Source: CAZRXG01 sp964603985 (GTDB taxonomy: Bacteria > Chloroflexota > Anaerolineae > Aggregatilineales > UBA3940). From it: a stretch of DNA of 49,882 nt. The DNA lies in NCBI GenBank assembly GCA_964603985.1, contig CAZRXG010000031.1, positions 1 through 49,882 of the forward strand. The letters run 5' to 3'. The notes below the pieces were generated by a model. That model was not told the origin of the DNA, ran no database searches, and saw only the letters and a list, made by a program, of their open reading frames with translations. Each line of letters starts with the position of its first letter. Within the stretch, counting starts at the first letter, position 1. Shown piece after piece: positions 16,170-24,771 of this stretch. The position numbers and the translations under genes were made by a program.

Positions 16170-17510
16170 CTACTTAAACAGCGCGTCGGCAGGGATGCCG
16201 GGCTTCAACGCGTGATCCGGGTTCTCGATGCGTATCTTAACCGCGAATACCAGGTTGACCCGCTCTTCTCGCGTCTGCACACTGCGCGGCGTGAACTCCG
16301 CCTCGTCCGAAATGTACGTCACCACGCCCTCAAACGTCTTATCCGGGAACGAGTCCACCGTGACCTCGACGGTCTGGTTGAGGTGCACCTTGTCAAACTG
16401 CGTTTCTGCCACGTAAACCGTCAATTCGACCACGTCCAGGTTGGCCAGCGTCACCAGCGGCACGCCCTCCACCGCCAGCTCACCCTCGTGGATTGACTGC
16501 TGCAAAACCAGCCCGCTAATCGGGGCGCTGATCGTCATCCGCTCGATGCGGCTCTCGATCACGTCCAGCGCCGCTTCCGCTTCTTCCACACGGGCGTCGG
16601 CCACGTCCAGGTCTTCCTTGTCAGGCCCGGCCTCCAGGTCGGCCAGTTCCGCCTCGGCCCGGTCAAGTGCGGCCTTGGCTGCCTCGAACGCGCCCTGGGT
16701 CTCCACCACATTCACCAGCAGCGCGCGCGGGTTGTCCACGTACTGCTGGAGGGTCTCCAGCGTGGCCGTTGCCCCTTCCAGAGCTTCCAACGCACTCTGG
16801 TAGTTGGCCTCTGCCTCCCGGTAGTTCTGCTCGGAGAATGTCATCTCCAGCGGCAGCCACAATTTTTTACCACGGAAGTGGAAGTCCAATTCCTCAAGCT
16901 GGCCCATCGCCAGATAGTACTCTTCACGCGACCGCCCCGATGACGTCAGCTCCACCTGTGCCGCCGCGAGTTCCTGCTGTGCCACCGCCACCTGCGTCCT
17001 GGCTTCGACGAGTTGTATCTCGACCTCCTGCGGGTTGGAGTACACTGCGACCGCGCCCTGCCAGGCGACCTCGGCTGCGTTCAGCGTCGCCTTAGCCAGG
17101 GCCACCTGGCCCTGCGCTTTGTGGATGATCTCCTCGCGCGGCCCGGCTGCGACCAGGTCGCGCTCCGCGATCATGATGTCAAGCTGTGCCCTGGTCGCGT
17201 CGCGCTGGGCCTCCATGATCGCCGTGTCAAGCCGGACGACCACGTCCCCGGCTTCCACCTCGTCACCCTCTTCAAACGGCAGTTCCACCACCCGCCCGCC
17301 GATCTCGGCGGCCAGCTCGACCTCCTCCGCCTCGATGAAGCCCGATACCAGCAGACCGCCCTCCGCCGCCTTACCGGCCTCGATGTCCAGTTGCTCAAGC
17401 AGCTGCTCGCGTGCCTTGACGTTGGTGCTGTAGTGCCAGGCACCAACCGCGATGGCTGCCACCAGCACCGCCAGCAACACCCCGCCGATGATCAATCGTT
17501 TTCTGTCCAT
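16170..17510 (-). CDS. HlyD-type efflux adaptor, membrane-anchored form
   Basis: The 446-residue protein starts with a single uncleaved-looking helix (residues 6-25, IIGGVLLAVLVAAIAVGAW) instead of a lipobox. Residues 50-85 (SGFIEAEEVELAAEIGGRV) begin the lipoyl-like domain, about 100-310 form the coiled-coil hairpin, and the C-terminus carries barrel strands including TYISDEAEFTPR. It lies four bases downstream of the ATPase gene. Having one anchored and one lipidated adaptor in the same operon suggests that they form a mixed or alternating adaptor ring. Confidence 0.92.
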   Translation of the reverse strand: MDRKRLIIGGVLLAVLVAAIAVGAWHYSTNVKAREQLLEQLDIEAGKAAEGGLLVSGFIEAEEVELAAEIGGRVVELPFEEGDEVEAGDVVVRLDTAIMEAQRDATRAQLDIMIAERDLVAAGPREEIIHKAQGQVALAKATLNAAEVAWQGAVAVYSNPQEVEIQLVEARTQVAVAQQELAAAQVELTSSGRSREEYYLAMGQLEELDFHFRGKKLWLPLEMTFSEQNYREAEANYQSALEALEGATATLETLQQYVDNPRALLVNVVETQGAFEAAKAALDRAEAELADLEAGPDKEDLDVADARVEEAEAALDVIESRIERMTISAPISGLVLQQSIHEGELAVEGVPLVTLANLDVVELTVYVAETQFDKVHLNQTVEVTVDSFPDKTFEGVVTYISDEAEFTPRSVQTREERVNLVFAVKIRIENPDHALKPGIPADALFK

Positions 17511-17514
17511 GCTT

Positions 17515-18504
17515 TCACGCCTCTGTCCTGATGCAGGAGATGAACACGTCTTCCAGCGAGGGGGCGATCACCGTCATTGCTCCGGCGTCAACGTCCTGCT
17601 CGCTCAGCATCTTGCCAATCGTTTCTATGTACTGCTCCACTCCCGGCGCGACGATGTGAATCTGCGTCCCGTACAGCGCCACTTCCTCAATCGGCAGCCG
17701 CCCATCGCGGTGCGCCTCACTCAACACCGCCATCGCCCGCGTCGGGTCGTCGGGGATGACTTCGAGCACCTGCCCGCGCATCATCGTGTCTTTGATGTGC
17801 TGCGGCGAGCCGCGCGCGATGATGCGTCCCTCGTGGATGAAGGCCAGTTCCTCGCAGTGCTCGGCCTCGTCCATGTAGTGGGTCGTCACGAAGATCGTCA
17901 TGCCCGCCCCGCTGATCTCGTACAGCAGGTCCCAGAACCCGCGCCGCGAGACCGGGTCGACGCCCGCCGTCGGCTCGTCGAGAAACACCAGTTCCGGCTG
18001 GTGCAGGATCGCCGCGCCGAGCGCCAACCGCTGCCGCCACCCGCCGGAGAGGTTCTTGGTCAGCTCACGCTCGCGTCCCTTCAGGTCGGCCATCCGCACC
18101 GCGAACCGGACTCGCTCCCGCAGGCCGTCACCCCGCAGACCGTACGTGCGCCCGTAGAAGCGCAGGTTCTCGATCACCGTCAGGTCGTTGTACAGGCTGA
18201 AGCGCTGCGACATGTATCCCACGCGTGGCCGGAGGCGCTCCGAGTGGCGGGTGATGTCGTTGCCCAGCACGATGGCCGTGCCGTTGGTGGGGCGCAGCAG
18301 CCCCAGCAGCATCCGGATCGTCGTCGTCTTGCCGGAGCCGTTCGGCCCCAGGAAGCCGAATATCTGGCCCCTGGGCACCTCAAACGAGATGTGATCGACC
18401 GCCCGGAAGCCGCCGAAATCCTTGGTCAGTTGCTCCACCAGGATTGCATAGTCGTTTACGTCTCGCTCTTCGAGTACAGATACCATCCCAGGCTCACTGC
18501 TCAT
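17515..18504 (-). CDS. ABC exporter ATPase 1 (YbhF/CcmA-like)
   Basis: The 329-residue ATPase has Walker A GPNGSGKT at 53-60, Q-loop YMSQRFSLYNDL with Gln100, signature LSGGWRQRL at 152-160, Walker B LVFLDEP at 172-178, D-loop GVDP and H-loop TTHYMDEAE. All catalytic residues are present. After the nucleotide-binding domain it carries the roughly 80-residue extension (MAVLSEAHRDGRLPIEEVAL ...) typical of ABC-2 drug-exporter ATPases. It would power one or more of the three permeases in the locus. The signature Trp (LSGGW) is slightly unusual. Confidence 0.95.
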   Translation of the reverse strand: MSSEPGMVSVLEERDVNDYAILVEQLTKDFGGFRAVDHISFEVPRGQIFGFLGPNGSGKTTTIRMLLGLLRPTNGTAIVLGNDITRHSERLRPRVGYMSQRFSLYNDLTVIENLRFYGRTYGLRGDGLRERVRFAVRMADLKGRERELTKNLSGGWRQRLALGAAILHQPELVFLDEPTAGVDPVSRRGFWDLLYEISGAGMTIFVTTHYMDEAEHCEELAFIHEGRIIARGSPQHIKDTMMRGQVLEVIPDDPTRAMAVLSEAHRDGRLPIEEVALYGTQIHIVAPGVEQYIETIGKMLSEQDVDAGAMTVIAPSLEDVFISCIRTEA

Positions 18505-18550
18505 TCGTGTTTACCGCGTCCTCTCGTAGATCGGATTTGCTGTTTGTGTC

Positions 18551-19525
18551 CTACGTCGTCGCGCTGGCCGGTTCGCCTTCCCTGCTGCGCCGCCGGATCA
18601 GCGAGATAAATGCCTCTTCGACGCGTGGCTCAACCTGCCGGATCATCTCGACGCCGACGTTGGCCTGCTCCAGTGCCTCCTGCACGATGTGCTGTCCTTC
18701 CTCGGCGTCGTCCACGAAGACGTGCAGCAGTTCGCCGTACGATTGTACTTCGTGGACCCCCGGCGTATCGCGCAGCACGGCCTGCGCTTTCAGGCGGTTG
18801 CTTGGCTGAAGCTGGAGCACCTCCCCCGGCACGCGCCGCCGGATCGCTTCGGGCGTGTCGCACTCGATCAACTGTCCCTCGTACATCAGCCCGATCCGCG
18901 AGCAGCGCTCGGCCTCGTCCATGTAGGGCGTGCTCACCACAATCGTCACGCCCTGCACGTGCAGGTTGGTCAAGATGTCCCAGAACTCACGCCGCGAGAC
19001 CGGGTCGACGCCTGTCGTCGGTTCGTCGAGGTACAGGATCTCCGGCTCGTGGATCAGCGTGCAGGCCAGCGCCAGCTTCTTTTGCATCCCGCCCGAAAGC
19101 TGCCCTCCCCGCCGCTTACGGAACTCCGTCAGCCGGGCGAACTCCAACAGCCGCTCGATGCGCTCTTTACGCACCTGGCCCGACACGCCGAAGATGTCGG
19201 CGAAGAAGTTCAGGTTCTCGTCCACCGAGAGGTCGCTGTACAGGCTGAAAATCTGGGCCATGTACCCGATCCGCTCCTTGATCGCCTCCGACTTCTTCAC
19301 CGTGTCGAACCCCGCGACGGTCGCCGATCCCCTCGTCGGGTCCATGATCGCCGCCAACAGGCGCATGGTCGTCGTCTTGCCCGCGCCGTCCGGCCCTACC
19401 AGCCCGAATATCTCGCCCCTGTAGATCGTCATGTCCAGGTTATCGACGGCCACCGTCTTGCCGAACACGCGCCGCAGGTTCTTGGTTTCAATTATCACTT
19501 CGTGTTGGTTCTGGTTGTTTTTCAT
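18551..19525 (-). CDS. ABC exporter ATPase 2 (YbhF/CcmA-like)
   Basis: A second complete ATPase of 324 residues, with Walker A GPDGAGKT at 44-51, Q-loop YMAQIFSLYSDLSV, signature LSGGMQKKL, Walker B ILYLDEP, D-loop GVDP, and STPYMDEAE in the H-loop position, where the switch histidine appears replaced by Pro-Tyr. That makes this half possibly a degenerate catalytic site. In Escherichia coli YbhF two such ATPases are fused in one chain; here they are separate neighbouring genes, so a heterodimer of a consensus and a degenerate site is plausible. Confidence 0.94.
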   Translation of the reverse strand: MKNNQNQHEVIIETKNLRRVFGKTVAVDNLDMTIYRGEIFGLVGPDGAGKTTTMRLLAAIMDPTRGSATVAGFDTVKKSEAIKERIGYMAQIFSLYSDLSVDENLNFFADIFGVSGQVRKERIERLLEFARLTEFRKRRGGQLSGGMQKKLALACTLIHEPEILYLDEPTTGVDPVSRREFWDILTNLHVQGVTIVVSTPYMDEAERCSRIGLMYEGQLIECDTPEAIRRRVPGEVLQLQPSNRLKAQAVLRDTPGVHEVQSYGELLHVFVDDAEEGQHIVQEALEQANVGVEMIRQVEPRVEEAFISLIRRRSREGEPASATT

Positions 19526-19549
19526 CCTTTTCCTTCTACGTTCATACCA

Positions 19550-20665
19550 TTAATCCAGACTCTTGCGGAAGCTGCGCGCCGCCTGGACGAGCATCACCAG
19601 ACAGAACGCGCTCAAGATCAGAACTTCCCTCTGCAGTACTTCAAGCCCCACTCCCTTAAGCACGATCCCGCGCACGATGATCAGCATGTACCGCAGTGGG
19701 ACTAGGTAGCTCAGTGTGTGCAGCGTCCACGGCATCGCCTCCAGCGGGAAGAAAAACCCCGATAGGAAAATCGACGGCAGCAGGATCAGGAAGCTCATCA
19801 GCATTGCCTCTTGCTGCGTCCCGGCTGCGGTCGAAATCAGGATGCCGATTCCTAATGATCCTAGCAAAAACAGGCTCGAAAGTTCTAACAATAACCATAC
19901 ACTCCCCTGTATCGGCACACCGAACCAGAACACGCTGATCAGCAGCACCTCCGTCAGGTTGAAGAACGCGACCAGTACGTAAGGCCCGGTTTTCCCGACC
20001 ACCAGCTCCGCCGGTCGGATGGGCGTCACGATCAACTGCTCCATCGTCCCCACTTCGCGCTCGCGCACGATGGCCATCGACGTGATCAGCATCGCCAGCC
20101 ACTGCAAGATCATCCCCATCAGCGCCGGGATCATGAAGTTGACGCTTTCAAGGCCGGGGTTATACCATACCGTCGGGTGCACTTCAACCAGGCTCGTCGC
20201 CGCCGATTGTGCCCCACCCTGGCCTGAGCCTTGCAGGTAGGCCTGCCCGGTTTGCAGGGCGGCTGCCCGCACGCTTTCGGCGACGGTCGGGTCAGAGCCA
20301 TCGATCACGAATCCCACGTCCACCTTCCGCCCGCTCGTCACGTTGCTTCCATAGTCCGCCGGGATGACCATCGCCGCCCGCACGTCGCCCCGGTCGAGCA
20401 GGAAGGCCATCTCTTTCTCGTTCTCCACGTAGTCGGTGACGTCGAAGTAGCCGGTTGCCTCGTATGCCTTCACCAGCGCCCGGCTGTCTGCGCTCTGGTC
20501 GCCGTCCAGCACCGCCAGCGCGATGTTCTCGATGTCGTTCGTCGCCGCGTAGCCCAGCAGGGTCATCTGGATGATTGGGATCAGGAAGATCAGCACCAGC
20601 GTGCGTGGGTCGCGGACGATGTGCATGAACTCTTTGCGCATGATGGCAAGTGTGCGCCCAATCAT
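19550..20665 (-). CDS. ABC-2 permease 1
   Basis: A 371-residue permease of the YbhS/YbhR type. An N-terminal helix (LVLIFLIPIIQMTLLGYA) is followed by a large extracytoplasmic domain (about residues 45-175) and five more helices. EREVGTMEQLIVTPIRPAEL is the ABC-2 family signature between them. The start ATG overlaps the TetR stop by ATGA (20662-20665), so translation is coupled to the regulator. It probably pairs with the ATPases encoded immediately downstream. Confidence 0.94.
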   Translation of the reverse strand: MIGRTLAIMRKEFMHIVRDPRTLVLIFLIPIIQMTLLGYAATNDIENIALAVLDGDQSADSRALVKAYEATGYFDVTDYVENEKEMAFLLDRGDVRAAMVIPADYGSNVTSGRKVDVGFVIDGSDPTVAESVRAAALQTGQAYLQGSGQGGAQSAATSLVEVHPTVWYNPGLESVNFMIPALMGMILQWLAMLITSMAIVREREVGTMEQLIVTPIRPAELVVGKTGPYVLVAFFNLTEVLLISVFWFGVPIQGSVWLLLELSSLFLLGSLGIGILISTAAGTQQEAMLMSFLILLPSIFLSGFFFPLEAMPWTLHTLSYLVPLRYMLIIVRGIVLKGVGLEVLQREVLILSAFCLVMLVQAARSFRKSLD

Positions 20666-21297
20666 CGCTCGTTCTCCACCGCAGCCGCACCGTACAGGAA
20701 TAAGTCGATCATCTGCGCCCTGGCATCCACCTCACTGATCTCCGGGACGCCGGGCAGCAGGGGGCGCTCGTCCTTGTAGGCAATCAACTGGGTGAAGGTG
20801 TAGCCCATCAGCAGGCTGACGAACGCGCGCACGATCATGTAGTGCCCCACATCCTGGCGCAGCCCGCCCGCCTCCTGAATGCGCCGTCCGAAGCGCAGGG
20901 CGCGCGGCACGACCGCCGCCAGGACCTCGCGAAGCGTGTTCCCGTCACTCTCCTGGAAGTCGATGAGCACCAGGTTAACGAAGTCCAGGTTACGCTGCAT
21001 GATGGCCTGCAGGCGGTTGAACGCCTCGACGACCAGGCGCTCGCCGTCTCCTTTTTCCAGGTCGTCCATCGCCTCGATGACCTCGTCATACGGGCTGCGC
21101 TCTTTGAGCAGCGCCCGGAAGAGACCTTCCTTGCCCTCGAAGTGGTTGTAGATGCCGCCCAGCGCGATCCCCGCACGGCGCGCGATCTGGCGCATGCTCG
21201 TGCCGTTGAAGCCCTGGCTCAGGAAGAGCTTTTCGGCGGCCTCCAGGATGGCCTGGCGAGTCTGTTCTCCGCGAGAGGTTGCTGCCGTTGAACTCAT
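20662..21297 (-). CDS. TetR-family repressor 1
   Basis: The ATG at 21297 has AGGTG upstream and gives 211 residues; a GTG at 21312 is also in frame but falls within that ribosome site. Residues 10-56 form the TetR helix-turn-helix (AILEAAEKLFLSQGFNGTSM, IARRAGIALGGIYNHFEGKEGL). The ligand domain is predominantly helical. It is the first gene of a six-gene operon and probably represses it through the 34-bp palindrome 20 bp upstream, with drug or lipid ligands inducing. Escherichia coli CecR controls a similar export system. Confidence 0.93.
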   Translation of the reverse strand: MSSTAATSRGEQTRQAILEAAEKLFLSQGFNGTSMRQIARRAGIALGGIYNHFEGKEGLFRALLKERSPYDEVIEAMDDLEKGDGERLVVEAFNRLQAIMQRNLDFVNLVLIDFQESDGNTLREVLAAVVPRALRFGRRIQEAGGLRQDVGHYMIVRAFVSLLMGYTFTQLIAYKDERPLLPGVPEISEVDARAQMIDLFLYGAAAVENER

Positions 21298-21316
21298 GGG
21301 TGCACGTATCACCTGC

Positions 21317-21350
21317 GTATAATATGAACGAACGCTCGTTCATATTATAC
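21317..21350. promoter_or_regulatory. 34-bp palindromic operator of TetR 1
   Basis: GTATAATATGAACGAAC (21317-21333) and GCTCGTTCATATTATAC (21334-21350) are inverse complements with a single mismatch next to the centre. TATAAT occurs at each end, so the site overlaps the promoter of the minus-strand operon. The GAACGA/TCGTTC core resembles the TGAACGxxCGTTCA motif of many TetR/AcrR repressors. Confidence 0.8.
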
Positions 21351-21437
21351 TCCACCCGGCACGCCCCTGTCAACCTCGCCAGCGTTCTGGATTCCTGTCA
21401 AATTCGTTTTACGTGTCGATTTTCGGTTGTTAAGGTG

Positions 21438-21523
21438 CGGGCAACTTGTTCGTCGAGCAAGTTGCTCGGCGTTTTGGCCTCTGGGCCAAAACGCCACAGC
21501 CGGTTACCGAGTGAGTTGCCCGG
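21438..21523. repeat. Multi-stem inverted-repeat element between two operons
   Basis: Stem A pairs GCAACTTG (21441-21448) with CAAGTTGC (21458-21465). Stem B pairs GGCGTTTTGGCC (21468-21479) with GGCCAAAACGCC (21484-21495) over a 4-nt loop. A third copy, AGTTGCCCG (21514-21522), can instead pair with CGGGCAACT (21438-21446), enclosing both stems. It lies just past the stop of permease 2 (21541), so it may terminate or attenuate that transcript, but no U-tract follows. It could also be a REP-like element. Confidence 0.6.
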
Positions 21524-21540
21524 CCATCAAGACCCGTTCC

Positions 21541-22677
21541 TCACTCCTCGCCCAGCGCCCGGTTAAACGCCACCAGCGCGATCACCGCCAGCACCACGCC
21601 CAGCCCCAGGATGGCCAGCATGTGCGGCCAGAAGACTTCCAGTCCCACCCCTTTCAGCATGATGCCGCGCATCACGATCATCCAGTGCCGGATGGGGAAG
21701 AAGTTAGACAGCGTCTGGAAGATCTGCGGCATGCTCTCCACCGGCACCATGTACCCGGAGAAGGTCATGTCGATCCACGCGATCATGAACACCACCAGCA
21801 GGCCCTGCTGCTGCGTGCGCGCCAGCACCGAGATCAGGATTCCGCGTTGTAATTCCACCAGGATGTAGATGAACGCCAGCACCAGCAGCAGCGGCAGCGA
21901 GCCGCGCATCGGCACCTTGAACACCAGCACCACCACCGCCAGCATCGGCAGGAAGTTGATGTACGAGACGATGACCGCCGGGATCGTCTTCCCCAGCATC
22001 AGCTCCAGGCGCGTGATCGGCGTCACCATCAACTGCTCCAGCGTCCCTAGCTCGCGCTCCCGTGTGATGCTCAGCGCCGCCACCCACAGCGCGATGATGT
22101 ACAGGATGAAGCCCAGTTCGGAAGGGATGGTGTAGTTCGACCGGCGCAGCTCCTCGTTGTACCAGACCCGCGCGCTGGGTTCCAGGTCCTCCATCTCGGT
22201 TTCATCGAACCCCGTCATTTGCAGCGCGATGTCCATTCCGTAGCGGCTCAGCACGCCTTCCATGTCGTTCAGGGCCTTCTCCGCCGCGCTGGATTCCGCC
22301 CCGTTCAGCAGCACCTGTATTTTGGGCGTCGTCGTCGGGTTCTTGAGGTCGTCCTCAAACCCCGGCGGGATGACCACGATCCCGTATACCTGCCCCTTGT
22401 CGAGCGATGCCTCGGCATCCTGGATCATGGGCGAGTGCTCGATCACGTCAAACGTTCTGACGTTCGAGATCGTCTGGGCGACCAGCCGGCTCTGCTCCGA
22501 GTGATCGCAGTCGTAGATCGCGACGGGCAGGTGTTCGATCTCCGTCCCGGTCGCGTAGGCGACGGCCGACATCTCCGACACACACCCCAGCAGGATCACC
22601 AGCACGAAGATCCAGTCGCGGCGCAGTTGGAGAAATTCTTTGATAACCAGGCTTATGATTCGTCTGAACATACTCAA
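21541..22677 (-). CDS. ABC-2 permease 2
   Basis: This 378-residue permease has the same layout as permease 1: an N-terminal helix, an extracytoplasmic domain of about 140 residues (with the ATGTEIEHLPVAIYDCDHS strand typical of the family), and five C-terminal helices. The signature ERELGTLEQLMVTPITRLEL is present. It starts 13 bases after permease 3 and ends the upstream operon. A second permease without its own ATPase gene suggests sharing with the ATPases at 17515-19525. Confidence 0.93.
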   Translation of the reverse strand: MSMFRRIISLVIKEFLQLRRDWIFVLVILLGCVSEMSAVAYATGTEIEHLPVAIYDCDHSEQSRLVAQTISNVRTFDVIEHSPMIQDAEASLDKGQVYGIVVIPPGFEDDLKNPTTTPKIQVLLNGAESSAAEKALNDMEGVLSRYGMDIALQMTGFDETEMEDLEPSARVWYNEELRRSNYTIPSELGFILYIIALWVAALSITRERELGTLEQLMVTPITRLELMLGKTIPAVIVSYINFLPMLAVVVLVFKVPMRGSLPLLLVLAFIYILVELQRGILISVLARTQQQGLLVVFMIAWIDMTFSGYMVPVESMPQIFQTLSNFFPIRHWMIVMRGIMLKGVGLEVFWPHMLAILGLGVVLAVIALVAFNRALGEE

Positions 22678-22690
22678 ACGTCCCAGGCAC

Positions 22691-23824
22691 TCACGCCAGC
22701 TTCTTCTGAAAGCGCATCACACTGAACGCGCCAACCGCCAGCCCCATCGCCAGCAGGATCAGCCCGTTCTTCCACAAAACATCCAGCCCGATCCCCTTGA
22801 GGAACAGCCCGCGCAGGATCGTCACGAACTGCGTGACCGGCAGCATGTTGGCTTCCATCCGGGCTGCGGGTGGCATCGCGATCAGCGGGAAGAAGATGCC
22901 CGAAAGGAACATGCCGGGGAACAGGAAGAACAGGATCGCCATCATCATCGCCGTTTGCTGAGTGCGGCAGTAGATCGAGATCAGCAGCGCGACGGCCAGG
23001 TTGGCGATGAAGTAGTCAATCGAGAAAATCAGCAGCAGCAGCAGGTTCCCCCGGAAGTGTGTGCCGAAGAGTGTATGCGCCACCAGCAGCGACAGAAACA
23101 CGTCGGCCACGCCCGTGATCAGGTAGGGGGTCATCTTCCCGGCCAGCAGTTCGAATCGACTCAGCGGCGTCGCGATCAACTGCTCCAGCGAGCCGAGCTC
23201 TTTTTCCCGCGCGATTGCCGCCGAGGTCGAGACGGCGGGCAGACTCAGGATCACGGCGATCAGCGCCGGGACCACGTCCTGTATCGCGTCCAGGTCGGGG
23301 TTGTACCAGACGCGAATCCGCAGATCGACCGGGTTGCTGACCAGTGAGTCGGGCAGGTTCATCGTCGGCGCGGCGTCGATCAGCCGCTGCTCGATGAAGT
23401 GGTTGGTGTGCCCCACGATGTGCCGGAAGGCAAAGCCGCCCGCGCTCGGCTCCGTCCCGTCGACCACCACCTGCACCGGGAAGCCGCTCAGCTCCTTCAC
23501 CTTTTCCGCGAATCCCGCCTGGATCACGACCGCCGCCCGGATGGTGTTGTGCTCCAGCAGGCTGTTGGCCTCCTCCAGCGAGTCGATGTAGCCCTTCAGA
23601 ACCAGGTCCGGCCCGCCCGTGATCTGCCGCACGTACTCCTGGGACAGGGGCGTCATGTCGTTATCCAGCACCGCGATTGGCACGCTCTTGATGTCGGTTG
23701 CCAGCGCGTAGGCCATCAGCACCAGCATCACCAGCGGCGAGGCTGTCACCAGGAACAGCGTCCCCGGCGAGCGCACGATGTGCAGCAGTTCCTTCTTGGT
23801 CATCGACCACGTTTTGCGGATCAT
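22691..23824 (-). CDS. ABC-2 permease 3
   Basis: A start at 23824 (MIRKTWSMTKKELLHIVRSP) gives 377 residues and overlaps the TetR 2 stop by ATGA; an upstream in-frame start at 23953 lies within the regulator and is rejected. Topology again is one helix, a large external domain and five helices, with the signature EKELGSLEQLIATPLSRFEL. It is related to, but clearly distinct from, permeases 1 and 2, so it may provide the second half of a heterodimeric pore with permease 2. Confidence 0.93.
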   Translation of the reverse strand: MIRKTWSMTKKELLHIVRSPGTLFLVTASPLVMLVLMAYALATDIKSVPIAVLDNDMTPLSQEYVRQITGGPDLVLKGYIDSLEEANSLLEHNTIRAAVVIQAGFAEKVKELSGFPVQVVVDGTEPSAGGFAFRHIVGHTNHFIEQRLIDAAPTMNLPDSLVSNPVDLRIRVWYNPDLDAIQDVVPALIAVILSLPAVSTSAAIAREKELGSLEQLIATPLSRFELLAGKMTPYLITGVADVFLSLLVAHTLFGTHFRGNLLLLLIFSIDYFIANLAVALLISIYCRTQQTAMMMAILFFLFPGMFLSGIFFPLIAMPPAARMEANMLPVTQFVTILRGLFLKGIGLDVLWKNGLILLAMGLAVGAFSVMRFQKKLA

Positions 23825-24423
23825 TCCTCGCCCCGCTTGAGCAGCCCCTCGATCAGCAGATCGACCATCGTCGAAAGCTCCTGGCTGACATCGCCCGGCA
23901 TCCCGGCCATGCGGTACAGGAAGATGCCGTCGATCAGCGCCATGATGCCCCACGCCGCCGCCTCCGTGTCGATGTCACGGAAGTCCCCACTGTCGACCCC
24001 TTCCTGGAGCAGCAATACTACTTGGCCGGCGAACCCCTCCATGATCTCCATGTAATGCCCGATGAAGTCCTCGTCCTGCCAGATCTCAATCACGAAGTGC
24101 AGCGGCATCGTCAGCAGTTCCTGGCCTTGCTCAAGGAACTGCTCACCGGCTCTGGCCATCAGACGCAGGCGCTCCACCGGCGAGGCGTCTATGGTGAGCA
24201 GTTCCTCGAAAGGCTCGACCATCTCCACCACGATTTTGTCAAAAAGCTCCACGAACAGGTCACGCTTGCTTTTGAAGTGCCAGTAGAGCGTTCCCTTGCT
24301 CAGCCCGCTCTCGGTGACGATGTCGTCCATCGACGTGCCGTGATAGCCCCCCCGCGCGAAGCAGCGCATCGCCGCGTCAAGGATCTCCCGGCGGCGCTCC
24401 TCAGGTTCGACGCGCGGGCTCAT
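23821..24423 (-). CDS. TetR-family repressor 2
   Basis: The start at 24423 overlaps the stop of the small membrane gene by ATGA and gives 200 residues. Residues 8-55 contain the helix-turn-helix (EILDAAMRCFARGGYHGTSM, DIVTESGLSKGTLYWHFKSK). The ligand domain is unrelated in detail to TetR 1, so it likely responds to another signal. It is the second gene of the upstream operon, and the tandem palindromes at 24772-24805 are its probable binding site. Confidence 0.93.
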   Translation of the reverse strand: MSPRVEPEERRREILDAAMRCFARGGYHGTSMDDIVTESGLSKGTLYWHFKSKRDLFVELFDKIVVEMVEPFEELLTIDASPVERLRLMARAGEQFLEQGQELLTMPLHFVIEIWQDEDFIGHYMEIMEGFAGQVVLLLQEGVDSGDFRDIDTEAAAWGIMALIDGIFLYRMAGMPGDVSQELSTMVDLLIEGLLKRGEE

Positions 24424-24731
24424 GCCGCCTCGTCGTCCTTGAGCGGCGGGCGGGCGATCTGGCGGATGATCCACAGGATGAGCCACGCCCCGGTCGTCCC
24501 CTCGGACGCCGACCCGGCCAGCCGGAACCACTCCGGAGCCGTGCCCAGGATCGCCGGTATGAACACGAAGTAGTCCAGCGCCGCGATGCCCACCCCGAAA
24601 ACCAGGCCGATCACGTAGTCAGCCGCCTCGCCGAAGGGCGCTTTGCGCTTGAAAGCCCCCTCGACGATCCAGATCAAGATCAGGCTCAGCAGGCCGGTCA
24701 CGGCAAGCATAATCCCCACTATCGTCTGCAT
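24420..24731 (-). CDS. Small membrane protein of the export operon
   Basis: ATG 24731 is preceded by AGGGAGA and gives 103 residues; a start at 24764 would add 11 polar residues and lies nearer the operator. Three hydrophobic segments are visible (IMLAVTGLLSLILIWIV, VIGLVFGVGIAALDYFVFI, TGAWLILWIIRQI). I do not recognise the family. As the first gene of the TetR 2 unit it may be an accessory subunit or a sensor of membrane state, which is inference. Confidence 0.78.
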   Translation of the reverse strand: MQTIVGIMLAVTGLLSLILIWIVEGAFKRKAPFGEAADYVIGLVFGVGIAALDYFVFIPAILGTAPEWFRLAGSASEGTTGAWLILWIIRQIARPPLKDDEAA

Positions 24732-24771
24732 GTTGTGTGTCTCCCTGTGTACGCAATTGCTCAATTCGACC

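Noticed and set aside
17452..18609. A 385-codon plus-strand open frame opposite ATPase 1.
   Set aside because: The minus strand encodes all ABC ATPase motifs; this frame is a shadow rich in Arg, His and Gln.
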